A stretch of 64,000 nt of DNA, from assembly GCA_013399695.1 (NCBI GenBank), contig VXAU01004018.1, positions 1,240,001 to 1,304,000 on the forward strand, given 5' to 3'. The DNA comes from Formicarius rufipectus (lineage: Eukaryota > Chordata > Aves > Passeriformes > Formicariidae). How positions within the stretch are numbered: position 1 is the stretch's first letter; every line of letters starts with the position of its first letter. The notes below the pieces were generated by a model. It ran no database searches and was not told the DNA's origin. It saw nothing but the letters and a program-made list of their open reading frames with translations. This document shows, one piece after another, positions 51,906 to 64,000 of the stretch. The position numbers and the translations under genes were made by a program.

Positions 51906-54900
51906 TGCTGGTTTCTGTCTTGTGATACCAACAGACAGAGACAAAGGCCTCGGAAATCTTAGCCCATCAACCTTTGCAAATAATGCTTTGGGTTTAACTG
52001 TCTACTTCAGCAACTTTGAAAATCCCTTAAGTTATTTGGAAAATGTTTTAGAAAATGTTTTTTCTAAATTTTAGAAAATATTGAAAGCAATCTGTGTAAA
52101 TACATGTAGAATATATAAAGAGATAGAATTACCTACTTATATGGAAGCACTTTATTTCCCAGTTTATAAAGTCTAAAACTGGGAAGAACTAGTCTGGTTC
52201 CTGTGACACTAATTACCAGGATAACTGTGTTTATATCACTTCTGATGTATCCTTTCTCTGGTACATTTTCTTTCAAGCTCTTTGTTTTGCTTTTTAAGGT
52301 ACACTTAGAATTCCCTATCATTTGTGATTCCTGCCATAGTATTTCAGTCCCAGGAGGTGTTCCCTCTGCCCACTGTTGCAGTGCCCAGCCTGGGGTCCAC
52401 ATTCCCAAACCGGGACCCCACATCAGCAGTTCAGGTCTTTCCACTGAAGTCGTTGTGTCGAACCTGGGTGCTTTTTTGGGCCCTGGCACTAACATTGGGC
52501 TCTCAGGTTTGGCAGTGTGGGCCATGTGATGGCAGCTCTCAGTCTCTGGCATCTCTCTGCACATACTGTGCTTCCCAGGAAAGCTGAGGGTGCTGTCAAG
52601 ACCCCAGCACACACTTGCTCTGTAGTAAGTGAATTCAGGTCAGGTTAACATGGCACAACATATGTCTTACTCTTTATAACATCTTCTTTGAATTTATTTC
52701 TTAATTCTTTATGCTGTGCTCATCTGTACAGTGCAATTACTCTTATTACTCCTATTGACCGATACCTAATTTGGGATATTAATTTGGTTTTTAAGCCTAA
52801 TAAATGGTTCTGCCCACCAGGGAGGCACTCACTGTAGTTAAGATTTGTGTATAAACATCTTAAATTCTATTCAGATAGCAAAATCCTTGACTATATAGTA
52901 TTATTTCATAGGGTCTTGGTGAAACACTTCCTAAATTATCTTCTGTATGGACACTACAGTTCTTTTGATAGGAATGACACCAGATGTTTCCTTGGAAAAG
53001 ATGAAGCTGGTGTAGGCTGCCTGATTTAGCCAGAGGGCATCTTGCCATGATCTGTGTCTTTCCACATAAGGAAATTTAAAACCATGGCAAACAGAAATAC
53101 TGTTTAGTAGCAAGAAGTAATTATCATAATTGATAATAATTGTTAGTAATAGTAATGAAGCACTGGCTACTCAGTAGAAAATGTACCTCTGGAATAGGTA
53201 ATCCTCCCTTTGCACTGCCCCTTTTAATTTTCTTGTGGAGAGGAGCCTGAAGGTAATAGGAATTATAGCCATCACCCTTGCAAGTCAGTGTTTGCCAGTG
53301 GTCATCCTTAAAATGCTGGGATAAAAGGGTTTAGTTCTTAATCCCTTTAACTTCATCAGTCAGGATTAGACAGCATTGAGATCCCAGAGCTGTCCAAGAC
53401 ACCTTCTTCAGACTGGGGCTTCGGTAGCCAGTGCGTTTTTCCCCTGAAAATAAGAATTTCCTATAAGACTGTTTTACTGTTAGTACTATTTTTAAATCCT
53501 CATAATCAAAAATGTTGCTCCCACGCATGGACTGTGTGCAGAAAATCCCTAAACTGCAGGGATTTGTCATAAATGAATCGCCTAACACATAAACAGCTGC
53601 ATTTTTCTAAATCTGGCTTCTGAAGGTATGTCAGAATCCTGCTTCGAGACAGTGCCTGCTTGGAGGAGCAGAGGGAGAACTCCTCTTCCCTATAGCCAAG
53701 GAGTCTGCTCTGCTCCCAGGGGCTCCCCCTGGCTCCAAGGCCCTTTTGTGCCAACGCACCATGGTGCTCCAGGAAACCTCTCTTTTGTGAAGGCCAGTCC
53801 CGTGGAGAGTGGTAAACTGGCATTTTACTCCTCAGCTGCATTTGCACAGGGGAAGCAGAGTGGCACTTGGGTATTTCAATCTTGTTTTCAATTATAAGCA
53901 TTTCATTGTCGAACGTTGCTGGTTTATTATGTGATAATTAAATATGAATGATCACACAGTCACCCTGCCAAAGAGGCTGTAGCCGAATGAAAACAATTCC
54001 TCTCATCCTGCTGAATGGTTTTGGAGGCGAAAGCAGTGATCTATTTGCTGTCCCTCATTTTTGCTGTCCTATTGTTTCAGTATCACTGGCTTCAAAATAG
54101 CAAACTAGGCAAGTAATTATGGGCATAAATCAGAGCAGGGATCAGCGTGAGGTCAGGACTGCTTTGATTTTAGCCTGCCTTTTCTCAGCTGCCTTTTGTG
54201 AGTAACAGAGAAGCATGTTCCTGTTAATTTCATGAAAAAGTGATTTTATTAGTGATGAAACGCTTATTTTGCTTAGTTTGAGCCCCTTCATACTTTAAGG
54301 CAGAGGCTGAGTGGCTTCTCTGTTTGTCTGTCAGTGAGTGCAGGGCCAGTGGCCAGGCTGCACACTATGGTCAGCATCCAATATTCCATGCGTAGTGTCC
54401 AGTATGCCACAGTCAGTGGGACCTCACAGAGGGACATCTCCTTGGGGTGACCACAGTGTTTAAAAACTCGGTCAGTTAAAGAAGACACAGCTGTAGATAT
54501 TCAGCCATGGTAAATCAGCAAAACAAGTGTGTTTTCAGTAGAGCTGTGCTAATCTATGGCCCTGGCCACTAATCTGTACATCCTGTTCTCCTTGGGTGTT
54601 TATAAACGTGAAGTGGTGCTCAGTGGGAGCCAACTGTTGAAAAATGGGGGCAGCCACATGTTATGGTCTTCAAGTGGTACCATCTGAAAACAGGCCATCT
54701 TTCTGGAAGGAGAGCTCTAACCAAGCACTACTCGCCTGCCTTCCTACCAGGAGCACCAGTGTTTTGGACAGGAAGGAGTAGAGATGGGCAGGGGGATCTA
54801 TAGAGGACTTTGCAGCAGAGAGACACAAACAAGGCATCCATGAAGTCCCAAAGCCATGGCTGTGCACAGTGGTTTGCTGGATGCTGTGAATTTTAAGGAG

Positions 54901-55537
54901 ATGTAGTTAAGTATTTTTCCCCTCTACCCCAAGTGTCTCTTATGCTGAGTTAACTAAGAGTCAGTCCCCAGTGGCAATTCTGCTACTCAGAAACATACTG
55001 TTTCATAAAAAAAGAAAAAAACCAAGAAGATGCAGTGCCTACTAAACCATATGCTACTTTCTGTTCCAGTATTTTGTTAAAACAACATGTAGAAGTGAAC
55101 ACTAAATGATTTTTGTTTAGCTTATGCATACCCTCTAAATCAGATTCAGCCCACCCGTTTGGTTTGATGTAGACAACTGAATAATAACAAATAAAAAATA
55201 AGTGGTGGTTTTAAATGTTTAAATGTTTAAATATTGTTGGCTGCTGAACACTCACCTCTTAAACTGGGCTTTTTAAGAGTGTCTTGGCATTGCATGCCAA
55301 ATCCCATCTTAGGGTCTACACTGGATTGAACCCCTTTTTGTTTCTTTCTTTCTGCATGCCCTGCTGTAAGTATTTATTGAGATTTTTTTTCTAGCAATGA
55401 GATATGTGACTGAAGAACATGACACCACTACATGTATTTCTGGGTCAACTGTAGACTTTTTTACTTACTGGTGGTCTTCTTTATCAGATAATAAACAAAA
55501 ATCAGTATTTAATCAAAGCAATTTTTTTTATTTCCAG
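51906..55537. other. PAK5 intron, right part, ending in a splice acceptor
   Basis: Unique AT-rich sequence with no gene recognised. A 159-codon minus frame at 52133-52612 has no family resemblance. The segment ends with 'caatttttttttatttccag', the acceptor of the next PAK5 exon. The upstream open frame from 55397 is intron read-through into that exon. Confidence 0.65.
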
Positions 55538-56338
55538 ACTATTGTTCGAGGAAATAAGCCTCGAAAGGATACTTCAATCAACGGCCTGCTGGAGGAGTTT
55601 GACAATATCTCAGTGACACGATCCAATTCCCTGCGGAAGGAAAGTCCTCCCACCCACCACCACCCAGGAAACACAAACCATGTGCCAAGGCACCAGGAGG
55701 AAAATGGTTACATCACATATTCCCAGTACTCCAGTGAGTCAGACACTACAACAGAGTATGTCGTGGAGAAGTATCGAGACAAGACTGTCTATGGGGAGGA
55801 GTTAGACAGGTACTACAAAGGGAGCTATGCCGCCAAGCAGAACGGGCACATGATGAAGGTGACGTCCCGGGACATCTATTACTCAGAAGTGACACCCCTG
55901 CAGTCAGACCTCTCCAGGTTCCTCCCAGACTACCATGCACCCCTGGACACGAAGCCCAAACCGCTGGAATACGGCGGCCTAAAGCTGGAGTATCAGCGGA
56001 TCCCCAGCGGATCCTCCCTGGACTACAGAGATCCCTTCCCATACCCGCCGTCCCGAGCGTCCGTGCAGAGCGAGTGCCCCAAGGAGAGGCTGGAGTACAG
56101 TGACAGCGACTGGGGACACAGCCTGGGCAAGGATGACTATGACAAGAGGCCCAAGTCATCCTACGTGGACCCGGCGAGCCCTCAGCCCACCATGAGGCAG
56201 AGATCCAGGTCAGGCTCCGGTCTGCAGGAGCCGGCCATGCCCTACGGAGCCAGCGCTTTCAAAGCACACCAGCAAGGACACTCCTACAGCTCCTACACCT
56301 ACCCCCGTCTGTCTGAAACTGCAGCAGGCATCCCCAAG
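55538..56338 (+). CDS. PAK5: PAK5 long central exon (regulatory region)
   Basis: An 801-nt exon encoding residues 69-335, in phase 0 at both ends, bounded by 'tttatttccag' and the donor GTAACT. It carries the linker between the CRIB motif and the kinase, the part that distinguishes PAK5 from PAK4 and PAK6. Landmarks are 'TIVRGNKPRKDTSINGLLEE' at residues 69-88, 'FDNISVTRSNSLRKESPPT' at 89-107, 'QYSSESDTTTEY' at about 131-142, 'YDKRPKSSY' at about 269-277 and 'SPQPTMRQRSRSGSGLQEP' at about 282-300. The segment is rich in Ser, Tyr, Pro and charged residues, probably disordered and phosphorylated. A small His/Pro/Asn stretch (THHHPGN, residues 107-113) differs from the mammalian protein as I recall it. 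There are no stops or frameshifts. Confidence 0.97.
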
Positions 56339-57691
56339 GTAACTTCACAGCCCTGGGGACAGTGCTGCCAGGGCAGGGACCCACCCCTCCAGAAGGGGAG
56401 TGCAAAAAATTAGGCATGTGCAAAAGATAAAGGACAAGGAGCCTTTGCTTGGGCACGCAATACCAAACCCAAGTAACATGCCCGGGAGCGCTGTGGCTGC
56501 TGTTTGATGGGTGTAGAAACTCACCTCTTTTGCTCAGGTGTATGAAAATGGATATCAGGGAGGAGTGGGTTTAAGATATTTTTTAAAAGGCAGGTTTGGA
56601 CATGCCCGTCTTCCAGGGATTTTACTTGGGATTCCCAATAACCTCAGGTTCTTTGGCAGTTTTTTGTAGCATTGGGTGTTCTGCCCCTGTGCAGATCTCA
56701 GCAGGAGGTGAGAAGCTGATCTGGTTTGTATGTCAGATGCTTTTGTGTTTGAATTGTTACTGTGGAAGGTCGAAACTTCTGTGGTTTAGTATTTATATTA
56801 CATTTATGCCATCTATATTACAAAGTTTATTAACCTTTCACAGCCAGTGAGAGTAGGGGTTTACCCTTCTCTGCTTTGTTTTTAAGCACTTAAATTAAAT
56901 CAAAGCAGCTTTTCTCACCAAAAACATTGTAGATGTAGTTTAAAGAAAAGGTTAATATGCAAGAAAGCATTTCAACCATGTTATCTACAAGCAGCTGCTC
57001 TGCACAAGTCTGTGACCTGTTCTGCCACATGAGGTCTTGCCACACAAGCTGTCTTACCCTACTTTGCAAGAGTTTGCTGAAACTATTTGTTCACTTAGGG
57101 GAATACCAGTTTTCTGACACCTCTGGTCACACAGCCACAATGATGACCTGCTTAAACATCTCATATTCTGCAAGAGATGCTTTTGCAGTGTAGCTTGCAC
57201 TGAACATTCCCACGTTCCCCTAGCAACAGGCACCAAGATGATTGCTCATTTTTCCAAGTCTTGGGTTGCTGTGACTTCCCAAGTGTGCTTAGGCAGGGAG
57301 CTGTGAGGTGCATTAAAGCAGAGATGGGTTTTGGAGCTGGAGGATAACTCGTGGGGAGGTCTCTTCACATGCCTTTCCAAAGCTCAGGATGTAGTGGGAG
57401 GAGTGTGTGTGGCAGTAATGGAGTGCCAGTGGGGCACTTGCTGTGGATTGTGGAAGTTGTGAGGAAGATCTGGGAGGGGTTAGCTGCCGCTTCCTTCACT
57501 GAAAGCATTACTTTTGTCAGAGTTTAGAAAGGAGAAGAACAAATCCAGTAGTTCAGAGACCCTCTTGCACCTGCTTCTGCCAATTTTACAGCATTTAGTA
57601 GGGCAGAAGACAAAGGTATACTTTACAGGACTCAAAGCACTCCAGACACTTTGAAAAATTTCCCATTAAAATATAGTAATAACTTTTATTT

Positions 57692-57707
57692 AAAAAAAAA
57701 AAAAAAA
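57692..57707. repeat. Poly(A) run
   Basis: About 16 consecutive A residues in intron. No source element is recognised beside it. Confidence 0.85.
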
Positions 57708-60380
57708 GAAATGCCGCCATGCAGGATTCGTTGCAAGCTGTTCCTCCCCTCAGAGCATCAAAAACACTCCTACAGCCTTGGTGTCTCAAAACTTGATGAT
57801 TCACTGTTAAATGCAGCAGTTTCAATCCTCAAAACTGTCCACGGCTCCTGGAAGTGAATAGCAGTTTCTTGGATGATTGCTGAAGAATATTCTGTTCAAG
57901 GAGGCATTAGTAAGATAATGGTTCATTAAATGGGCTTACTAAATGAGAATCAGATCTCAAATCAGATACTTTACAAATGAGATTGTCTTTAAAGTATAAT
58001 TAAAAGAGGGGGGAAAGTAAGCAGTGACAAAGTCTGCAGGCACAAATTTGTGACATCAAAGTGTATTGAACGAAGGTGTTCATTCTGGCTTGTAAATGTG
58101 AAGAGCAGACTTACTTCAGTATTATTTGCAGGTGATAGATGTCAGATAAATCAAATGTCTTCCCAGTTTCATCACCAGTGATGCAGTGAGACCATGGAGG
58201 TGTAGGAAGCTGGAGGCTCAGATTTGGTTCCCTCCAACCCACCCCAGTGTTAACCCATCTGCTCTGCTGTGCTGTAGGTTAACTCCAGTAATACCTGCAT
58301 GGGGTCACAGGGTCTCTGTGTTACCCTCACCACGCAGAGTTTACATCCCACTTTGTTCAGTGTTGCCACTTCAATGTTGTCTCACAATATCAAGCTTGTC
58401 CTGCCAGCTCTACCCATTTTTGGCCACTCTGTACTGCATGTTTTCCTTTTACCCTCCTCTTCTTCATCGCAGGCAGCCCTCTTAACTTTTGGCACTGGGC
58501 CCTATTATTTCAAAGTTGCTTTCCCTGTCATTTTCCAGTAGGAGCTCTCCATGATCCTCTCCTGTCCCTCCTCCAAGGGGCCTGCTTTCCCCTTAGCTAT
58601 AACTTAGCAGAGCTCTCTCTCTCTAGTCCAGCTCAGCACCGCCAGCATCCTGCTGTGTGTTTGCAGGCACTCAGCACCAGGAGGACATCTCCGGCCTGGC
58701 AAAGGAAGGGCCAAACCTTTGCTATCAGAAACCTTTGCCTTTTTTCCTTCTCATTCACGCGCCAGTAACTTCACACGAGTGCTGCCTGTCACCTCTGTGC
58801 ATGGAACAGGGACTCTTGGAGATTTCCACTAGCAAAGCACCGGATGGTAACCTTTGCCCTTGTGATCTCCATGAGATTTACAAACCATCCCTTCCACACC
58901 TTTTGCTGAAACCTAATCAATCAGAAATCCATTCTGTGTTCCTGAGAGGTGAGTCCACCTCGCCAGGGACTGGGAGGATACGGGCTCTGGCTGCAGCGCT
59001 GTGGCTGCCATCTCTGCCGCAGTCCCTCTGCAGGGCGCACAGGGACACCCGCTCGGCTGAAAGCCAGAGGTTCTGAAAGGATGGAACCCCTCAGGAACAG
59101 CCAGATGTTTCCTCCACATGCAGCACAGAAGCAGCATGGCTGTCACCAGAGTGGGAGCTGAAATGAGTTTAAACACAGCATTACATCCACTTTGTAATGC
59201 CCAGAAGACCCGAGCGCCGCCGCGGCCGTGTGCGGATGCGGGAGATGCTGTGAGCTGGCGAAGCGACCCAGCCAGCAGCAGCACCATAGCACTGTGATGG
59301 ATGTCGTGTCAGAGCTTCAGCTGCCCCTTTGACCTGATCTTGAATGAGCACAGGACTGGTTTCTTCTTTCCTTTGTAGTATTTAAAGACTCTCCTTTCAG
59401 CAGGTAACTGCATTCAGCGGCAGAAATAGAATTATTAGTGGAATCAAGTGTGTTCGATTTTGCCTTGATGGTGAGCCCTGTGTCAGGACACAGTCTCGGA
59501 GGAGAGGTTCAGCTCATTTACTCATCCTGACTGTGTAACATTTCTTGAGACTTGGGAAGTAAATAGGCTTACGTTGTACTGCAGTCCTAACCTCAAAAAG
59601 TGCACAGAGCATCTGAATTTTCATTCTAAAATTTCACTGCAGAATATACTTTTGCCAGTGTCTTAAGCTTAGGGCATACTCAGAAGTACTAGGTATGGGT
59701 GAAGCCTCAAATAATTCATTAGCGCGGGTTTATTCAACTTGAATTTCTAGACAAGGCTTTCACCATCTCAATAGTTCAAAAGAAAATTGTGTGTTTACAC
59801 CCAAAGCCATAATTTATGTGTCCCTGTGTACACAGATATATAGGACAGGGCTAGATTGAGTTGCCCTCCCTCCACCAAACCATCTGAGCGCTTTTCCACA
59901 TTAATTAGTTTGGCAGATGTAATGCCCTCCATGAAATTCACCATGTCTCTGACTCTCTTCTGTTTTATGGCTACCTCTGCCTGACAGAGTAAGGGAAATT
60001 ACAGCTGTCATCATGTGGCTTTTTGCCTAAGCAAACCCAGCATCGTGGGAGGTGGCTGTACACACTGTTGTGTCCTCACTGGATGCTCCATATGGCTGGA
60101 AGCTGTCAGTGTGCAAGTCTTGGATGGAAGCAGACTCCAGCTTCACATTTCCAAGGGAAATCTCTGAGCAGCCCCTCTGGAGAGGCATTCCCCGTTCCTT
60201 GCTACACCTCTCCTGAAATGGGAAGACGGGCACGCCTGGCTCACGTGCCAGTCGGGAAAGCGCCAATATAATATTGCACTGGAGACTTTTCCCCCTGCAC
60301 CGAGGCCACTCCAGCTCCAAACTCCTCCTCCTCTCTGTGCAGAGCCACAGTGATAAATTGATGCTGCGGCAGATTTTGTC

Positions 60381-60397
60381 TTTTTTTTTTTTTTTTT
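60381..60397. repeat. Poly(T) run
   Basis: About 17 consecutive T residues, followed by 'gcag'. It resembles an acceptor tract, but no coding block follows it. Confidence 0.85.
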
Positions 60398-60895
60398 GCA
60401 GTCTTAGCATAAAATGGTCAAATGATGTTCCACCGCAGAATTCAATTTCACAGTTCAGTTGGGTCCTTGATTACACTGCCAAATTCAGATTAATGTGCAT
60501 TTAACTAACATGGATCAGAGACTCCTGGCCGCCAGCCAGCAGTAATAGTAGCAACCGTGAGCTGTGTAGGGTTTGCTGCTCTGTCCATCCCTGTGCACTG
60601 CCATTGAAATTGATTGATTAAATGAACTCATTGCCATAATTATTTGTAATTGTGCTACATGATGAGCTTGTGTCAAACCACCCCCTGCCCAGAGATGCTC
60701 CACACGTCTTCAGAGAGTCACATATGTTGTATTGTAAATGTGGAGACACTCTTTTCCAGGGGAAAATTTGTAATTTTTGAGCCTGTTGTTTGGGATTTTT
60801 TGTCTTACATCCTGTGGGTTTTCAAACTATTATGTTTGCAAAGGTGAAGTATTCGTTTGCTTTCAGTGTAAGAAGCTTAGAGAAGCTTGGAAAAT

Positions 60896-60914
60896 AAAAA
60901 AAAAAAAAAAAAAG
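60896..60914. repeat. Poly(A) run
   Basis: About 19 A residues preceded by an A-rich stretch. A short retroelement tail is possible, but nothing recognisable lies to its left. Confidence 0.85.
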
Positions 60915-61660
60915 GAAGGAATCTACAAATGAACAAGGCCTCCCGTGGGGATAATTTCCTTAGCAATTTCCTTGGATTTTAGGTGAAAATTGGTGGTTTC
61001 ATGACACTGCAGTTAAGCAGTGTGTTACTGTGGAAAATGATGTAAGAAATGGTGACTTGAATTAGGCTCCTTGTCATGCCCCTCTATGCAGTCACTCAGA
61101 CAGCAGCTGGCAGTGACAGGGATTTTAGGATACCACTACCTCCACAAGAAGAGGTTGGGTCATCCCTGGATTGCTGGAGAAAAGCATAAGAAAAGACTTA
61201 AGAGTTGAGAGCCAAAATCTAGATACTGGTATTTGATAGGAAAGACACAAATAGGAATTTGCTGAAGGGCTGTCATTTGTAAACAGGGTGGATTCTTGGA
61301 GCAAATGGCCCAGAGAGCCTGCAGGGCACTGCAGACACAGAGCAAATACACTTCTTGGAGCACAGATCCCTTCCAAACCAGGCCATGCCATGGTTAAACA
61401 AGGGTTATTGTACCTACAGACAGGTGCCTGGACAGAGGAATGGACCTGAGATTGCACTATAGATCTCGTGCTCTGCCCTGTCCTCGTTTTAGTGCTGATG
61501 AGAGCACAGCAGCCCAGTGGTGTAAAAATCTCTGTTCAGACTCTGGCAGAAGTACCATGTTGATCAGAACACGGTGCACGTGGGCGCGTGTTGTGCTGGC
61601 ATCCACTGAGACCCTCCAGGAAACTAAGAAAGCTGTCACTGCTCTGCTTTTGTGTTGCAG

Positions 61661-62152
61661 GTGGATTATGATCGAGCGCAGCTGGTCGTTAGCCCACCGC
61701 TCTCTGGGTCGGACACCTACCCCAGGGGCCCAGTAAAGCTACCTCAAAGTCAGAGCAAAGTCAGCTACTCCAGCAGCAGCTACCAGTACCCTCTGGTCTA
61801 CCACAAAGCACCCCACTATCACCAGCCGCCTCTCCAGCCCAGCTCTCCCTATATTTCCACGGCCTCCTACCCCAGCTCCCCCAGCATCACATCAAGTGCT
61901 TATCCACCACCCAGCTGGGGATCCTCCTCGGACCAGCAGCCCTCCAGGGTGTCCCATGAACAGTTCAGAGCTGCCCTGCAGCTCGTGGTCAGCCCTGGGG
62001 ACCCCCGGGAGTACTTGGACAACTTCATCAAGATCGGGGAGGGCTCCACAGGGATCGTGTGCATCGCCACCGAGAAGCACACGGGAAAGCAGGTCGCCGT
62101 GAAGAAGATGGATCTCAGGAAACAGCAGAGGAGGGAGCTGCTCTTCAATGAG
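61661..62152 (+). CDS. PAK5: PAK5 exon: end of linker and start of kinase domain
   Basis: A 492-nt exon for residues 336-499, phase 0 at both ends, between 'tgtgttgcag' and the donor GTGTGT. The first two thirds are linker rich in Ser, Tyr and Pro ('VDYDRAQLVVSPPLSGSDTY' at 336-355). From about residue 431 comes the conserved group II block 'SRVSHEQFRAALQLVVSPGD' leading into the kinase domain. The glycine-rich loop GEGSTG is at 461-466. The catalytic lysine is the first K of 'AVKKMD' (K483). The exon ends on the probable helix-C glutamate E499 of 'LLFNE', whose 16-residue spacing from the lysine is the same as in PAK4. All key residues are intact. The open frame past the donor to 62260 is intron. 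Confidence 0.97.
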
Positions 62153-63860
62153 GTGTGTTCTTTTGGGTGGTGTGGTGGGCTTTGCAGGCAACAGGTTCAG
62201 CAGGAGTCGTGGGCCAAATGGCACCTTCAAGGGACAGCATCTTTCCAAAAGAGGAGGTGAGTCCCACCTGCATCTGTGCTGTATAAATATTGTATAACCA
62301 GGCCAGTTTTAAATGAGCCACGTCTCCTCCTGGCTTTAAACCTATAATGTCACAGTAAACAGCTAAGAAATGTATCAGCTGGTCCATGCAGCAGATCAGG
62401 TACACAGACATAGCCTGGCTGTCTTTTTCTGATAGTTTCCTGACACAGTTTATTTTTCCAAGATGGAGGATCCAGACTAACTAGTCTGTTGAAGAAGCAT
62501 GTGCAGTCTATTCTGGCATATATGTGCTTTCTGTTTCCTCCCTCCTTCCTCTCCTAACCCTCAGCAGTCCCTTCGCTTTCATGATGGTTACTGAGCTAAG
62601 AGCTGACAGTCCTTTTTATGTCACCATCTGTGTTAATTCCCACATCTCCTTTCCTGCGTGGTTGCAGCCACTTCAAAGCCCACAAGTGCTTATGGGAGAT
62701 TTTCCCCATGTATCTTACTTTAAATTTCAGAACTCTGGTTTTCTTTTGCCATTTTTTCACCCAGTTGTTTGGGTTTGCAGCTTGAAGGGTTTCTCCTTTT
62801 TTGATGTCTTACTTAAAGAAGACAGTGGAGTGTATTCCCTGCTCCCTTTTCAAGACCACTTTGCAAATACGCTGATCAACACCAAAACCACTGCAGGAAC
62901 CCAGAGAACCCTCGTGTGAGAATGAACCTTTTACTTCTCTCTTTTGTTTCCTGTATTTTAACTGTAAGTGGATCTTCCCTCAGCACATGACAGACTGATT
63001 TGTTTAAAACCTTTAAAAACTTAATATTTTTTAATTAAAATGCTAGTTTTTAGCAAACTTGACCCAGTTCTCCTTTGCATGGTACATAAGTGTACTGGAT
63101 ATTTGAGCTTGGCTTTGCCTGTGCTGGAAGGCTGCACTGGGTAGGGCTGTGGTAGCTCTAACTGAGCATTCCTTGAGCAGAAACATCTTGAAGCAGGTCC
63201 TACATGCTGTGCAGGACCAAGCTGCTTCCCTGACATGCTCCAGTCACTCGTGTCGCTGCAAATGTCTTTGCCGCAGTGCTGAAACTCCTCTGTCCAGAAT
63301 GAAGCTTTCCCTGGCTGCTGTTTTCTCTTCTGACACCCCTCAGTACCCTGTGGCCACGGTCACTGCCTTGGCTGGGCTGCTCTTACTGTGGTCCCAGTTG
63401 TACAGTGCCTTGCAGATGTGGGATTTGAGTCTTCCCCTGTATTACCAGCATTTTGTTAAAATTCGGTGTAAAGTACCATTTGGTACACAATGGAAAAAAC
63501 TTTGATGCACTGAATAATTGATCAGGTTAAAAAAACCAAATCTCAGTTGTACTGAAAGCAGTTGGCAATAAAAACCCAATTAAATAAACAGTTCTGTTCC
63601 TGCAGGCTGAAATAAAACAATTATCTACTGCTTACACTTTAGCAACTAGAGATTCTGTCTTCCTCCTAAAGCATTTATGATGACTGATATTTGATGTAAA
63701 TACATTGATTCTGTTTACGTGCTGGCATAAGGATTAGGGAGGACGTGATCCATCACAGAACCCTTGGCGAGCACCGGGAGAGAAGGACCGTGAGAAGGGT
63801 CAAGCCCAGTGTCAGGTACCGCTTGTGGCAGCTCACGGGCCGCCTTTCCGTGCCTCGCAG
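62153..63860. other. PAK5 intron within the kinase domain
   Basis: About 1.7 kb of intronic sequence from GTGTGT to 'ccgtgcctcgcag'. It contains a 131-codon plus frame (62524-62919) with a hydrophobic, low-information translation and no family resemblance. No repeats or genes are supported. Confidence 0.8.
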
Positions 63861-63994
63861 GTCGTGATCATGAGGGATTACCATCACGAGAACGTGGTCG
63901 ACATGTACAACAGTTACCTCGTCGGGGACGAGCTGTGGGTCGTGATGGAGTTCCTGGAGGGCGGCGCTTTGACAGACATCGTGACTCACACCAG
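63861..63994 (+). CDS. PAK5: PAK5 kinase N-lobe to hinge exon
   Basis: A 134-nt exon for residues 500-543 plus two bases of the next codon (AG, presumably Arg), followed by the donor GTGGGC at 63995. It reads 'VVIMRDYHHENVVDMYNSYL' and then 'VGDELWVVMEFLEGGALTDI'. That covers the end of helix C, beta strands 4 and 5, the gatekeeper methionine M528 (45 residues after K483, as in PAK4) and the hinge 'EFLEGG'. It is almost identical to mammalian PAK5. The catalytic loop (HRD), DFG, activation segment and C-lobe must be encoded to the right of the window, so this gene is cut by the window edge. Confidence 0.96.
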
Positions 63995-64000
63995 GTGGGC

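Larger units (their letters stand above)
56339..61660. other. PAK5 intron between central exon and kinase-start exon
   Basis: About 5.3 kb of intronic sequence with A and T runs. A small, strongly CpG-rich cluster lies at about 59205-59280 ('gagcgccgccgcggccgtgt') without a splice-bounded frame. Open frames of 120-140 codons at 58657-59076 (plus) and 58913-59287 (minus) overlap each other and look like chance. The intron ends in 'gctctgcttttgtgttgcag'. Confidence 0.7.

Noticed and set aside
52133..52612. 159-codon minus frame with Trp/Gly/Pro-rich centre
   Set aside because: No recognisable family and no splice or promoter context. Treated as chance.
55746..56159. 137-codon minus open frame opposite the PAK5 central exon
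   Set aside because: It is a shadow of the real PAK5 reading frame on the other strand, a common result of coding composition.

Overview
The window is vertebrate nuclear DNA, most likely from a bird. It consists of long AT-rich introns, widely spaced short exons with GT-AG splice sites, and 5'-truncated CR1 LINEs, which are the typical retrotransposons of birds and other sauropsids. No bacterial, viral or CRISPR features are present. The species cannot be fixed from the sequence.

The one gene that can be named with certainty is PAK5 (also called PAK7), a group II p21-activated serine/threonine kinase, on the + strand. Four coding exons are present: 34772-34986 (start codon and CRIB Rac/Cdc42-binding motif), 55538-56338 (long serine/tyrosine-rich central region), 61661-62152 (rest of the linker, glycine loop and catalytic lysine) and 63861-63994 (kinase N-lobe through the hinge). 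The reading frame is intact across all three junctions and gives 543 codons plus 2 nt. The rest of the kinase domain lies beyond the right edge. About 34.8 kb to the left of the first coding exon is intron or 5' flank in which I recognise no PAK5 exon. The introns between coding exons are about 20.6, 5.3 and 1.7 kb.

The most interesting unexplained structure is on the minus strand inside the 20.6-kb PAK5 intron, at 41150-44183. Five short open blocks have matching GT-AG boundaries and compatible phases, and an AATAAA follows the last stop codon by about 100 nt. I read this as a candidate nested antisense gene, incomplete at its 5' end, whose product I do not recognise. Other coding-like islands are a 130-codon open frame at 22988-23379 (minus), a short open block at 27103-27378 (plus), and a CpG-rich patch at 51526-51905 with an acceptor-like start and an AATAAA.

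Repeats are four CR1 fragments (10952-11731 and 50654-50870 on minus; 40572-40642 and 43793-43849 on plus), a (GT)n tract, short AT, ATA and CAT microsatellites, and several A or T runs. The remainder is ordinary intronic sequence.
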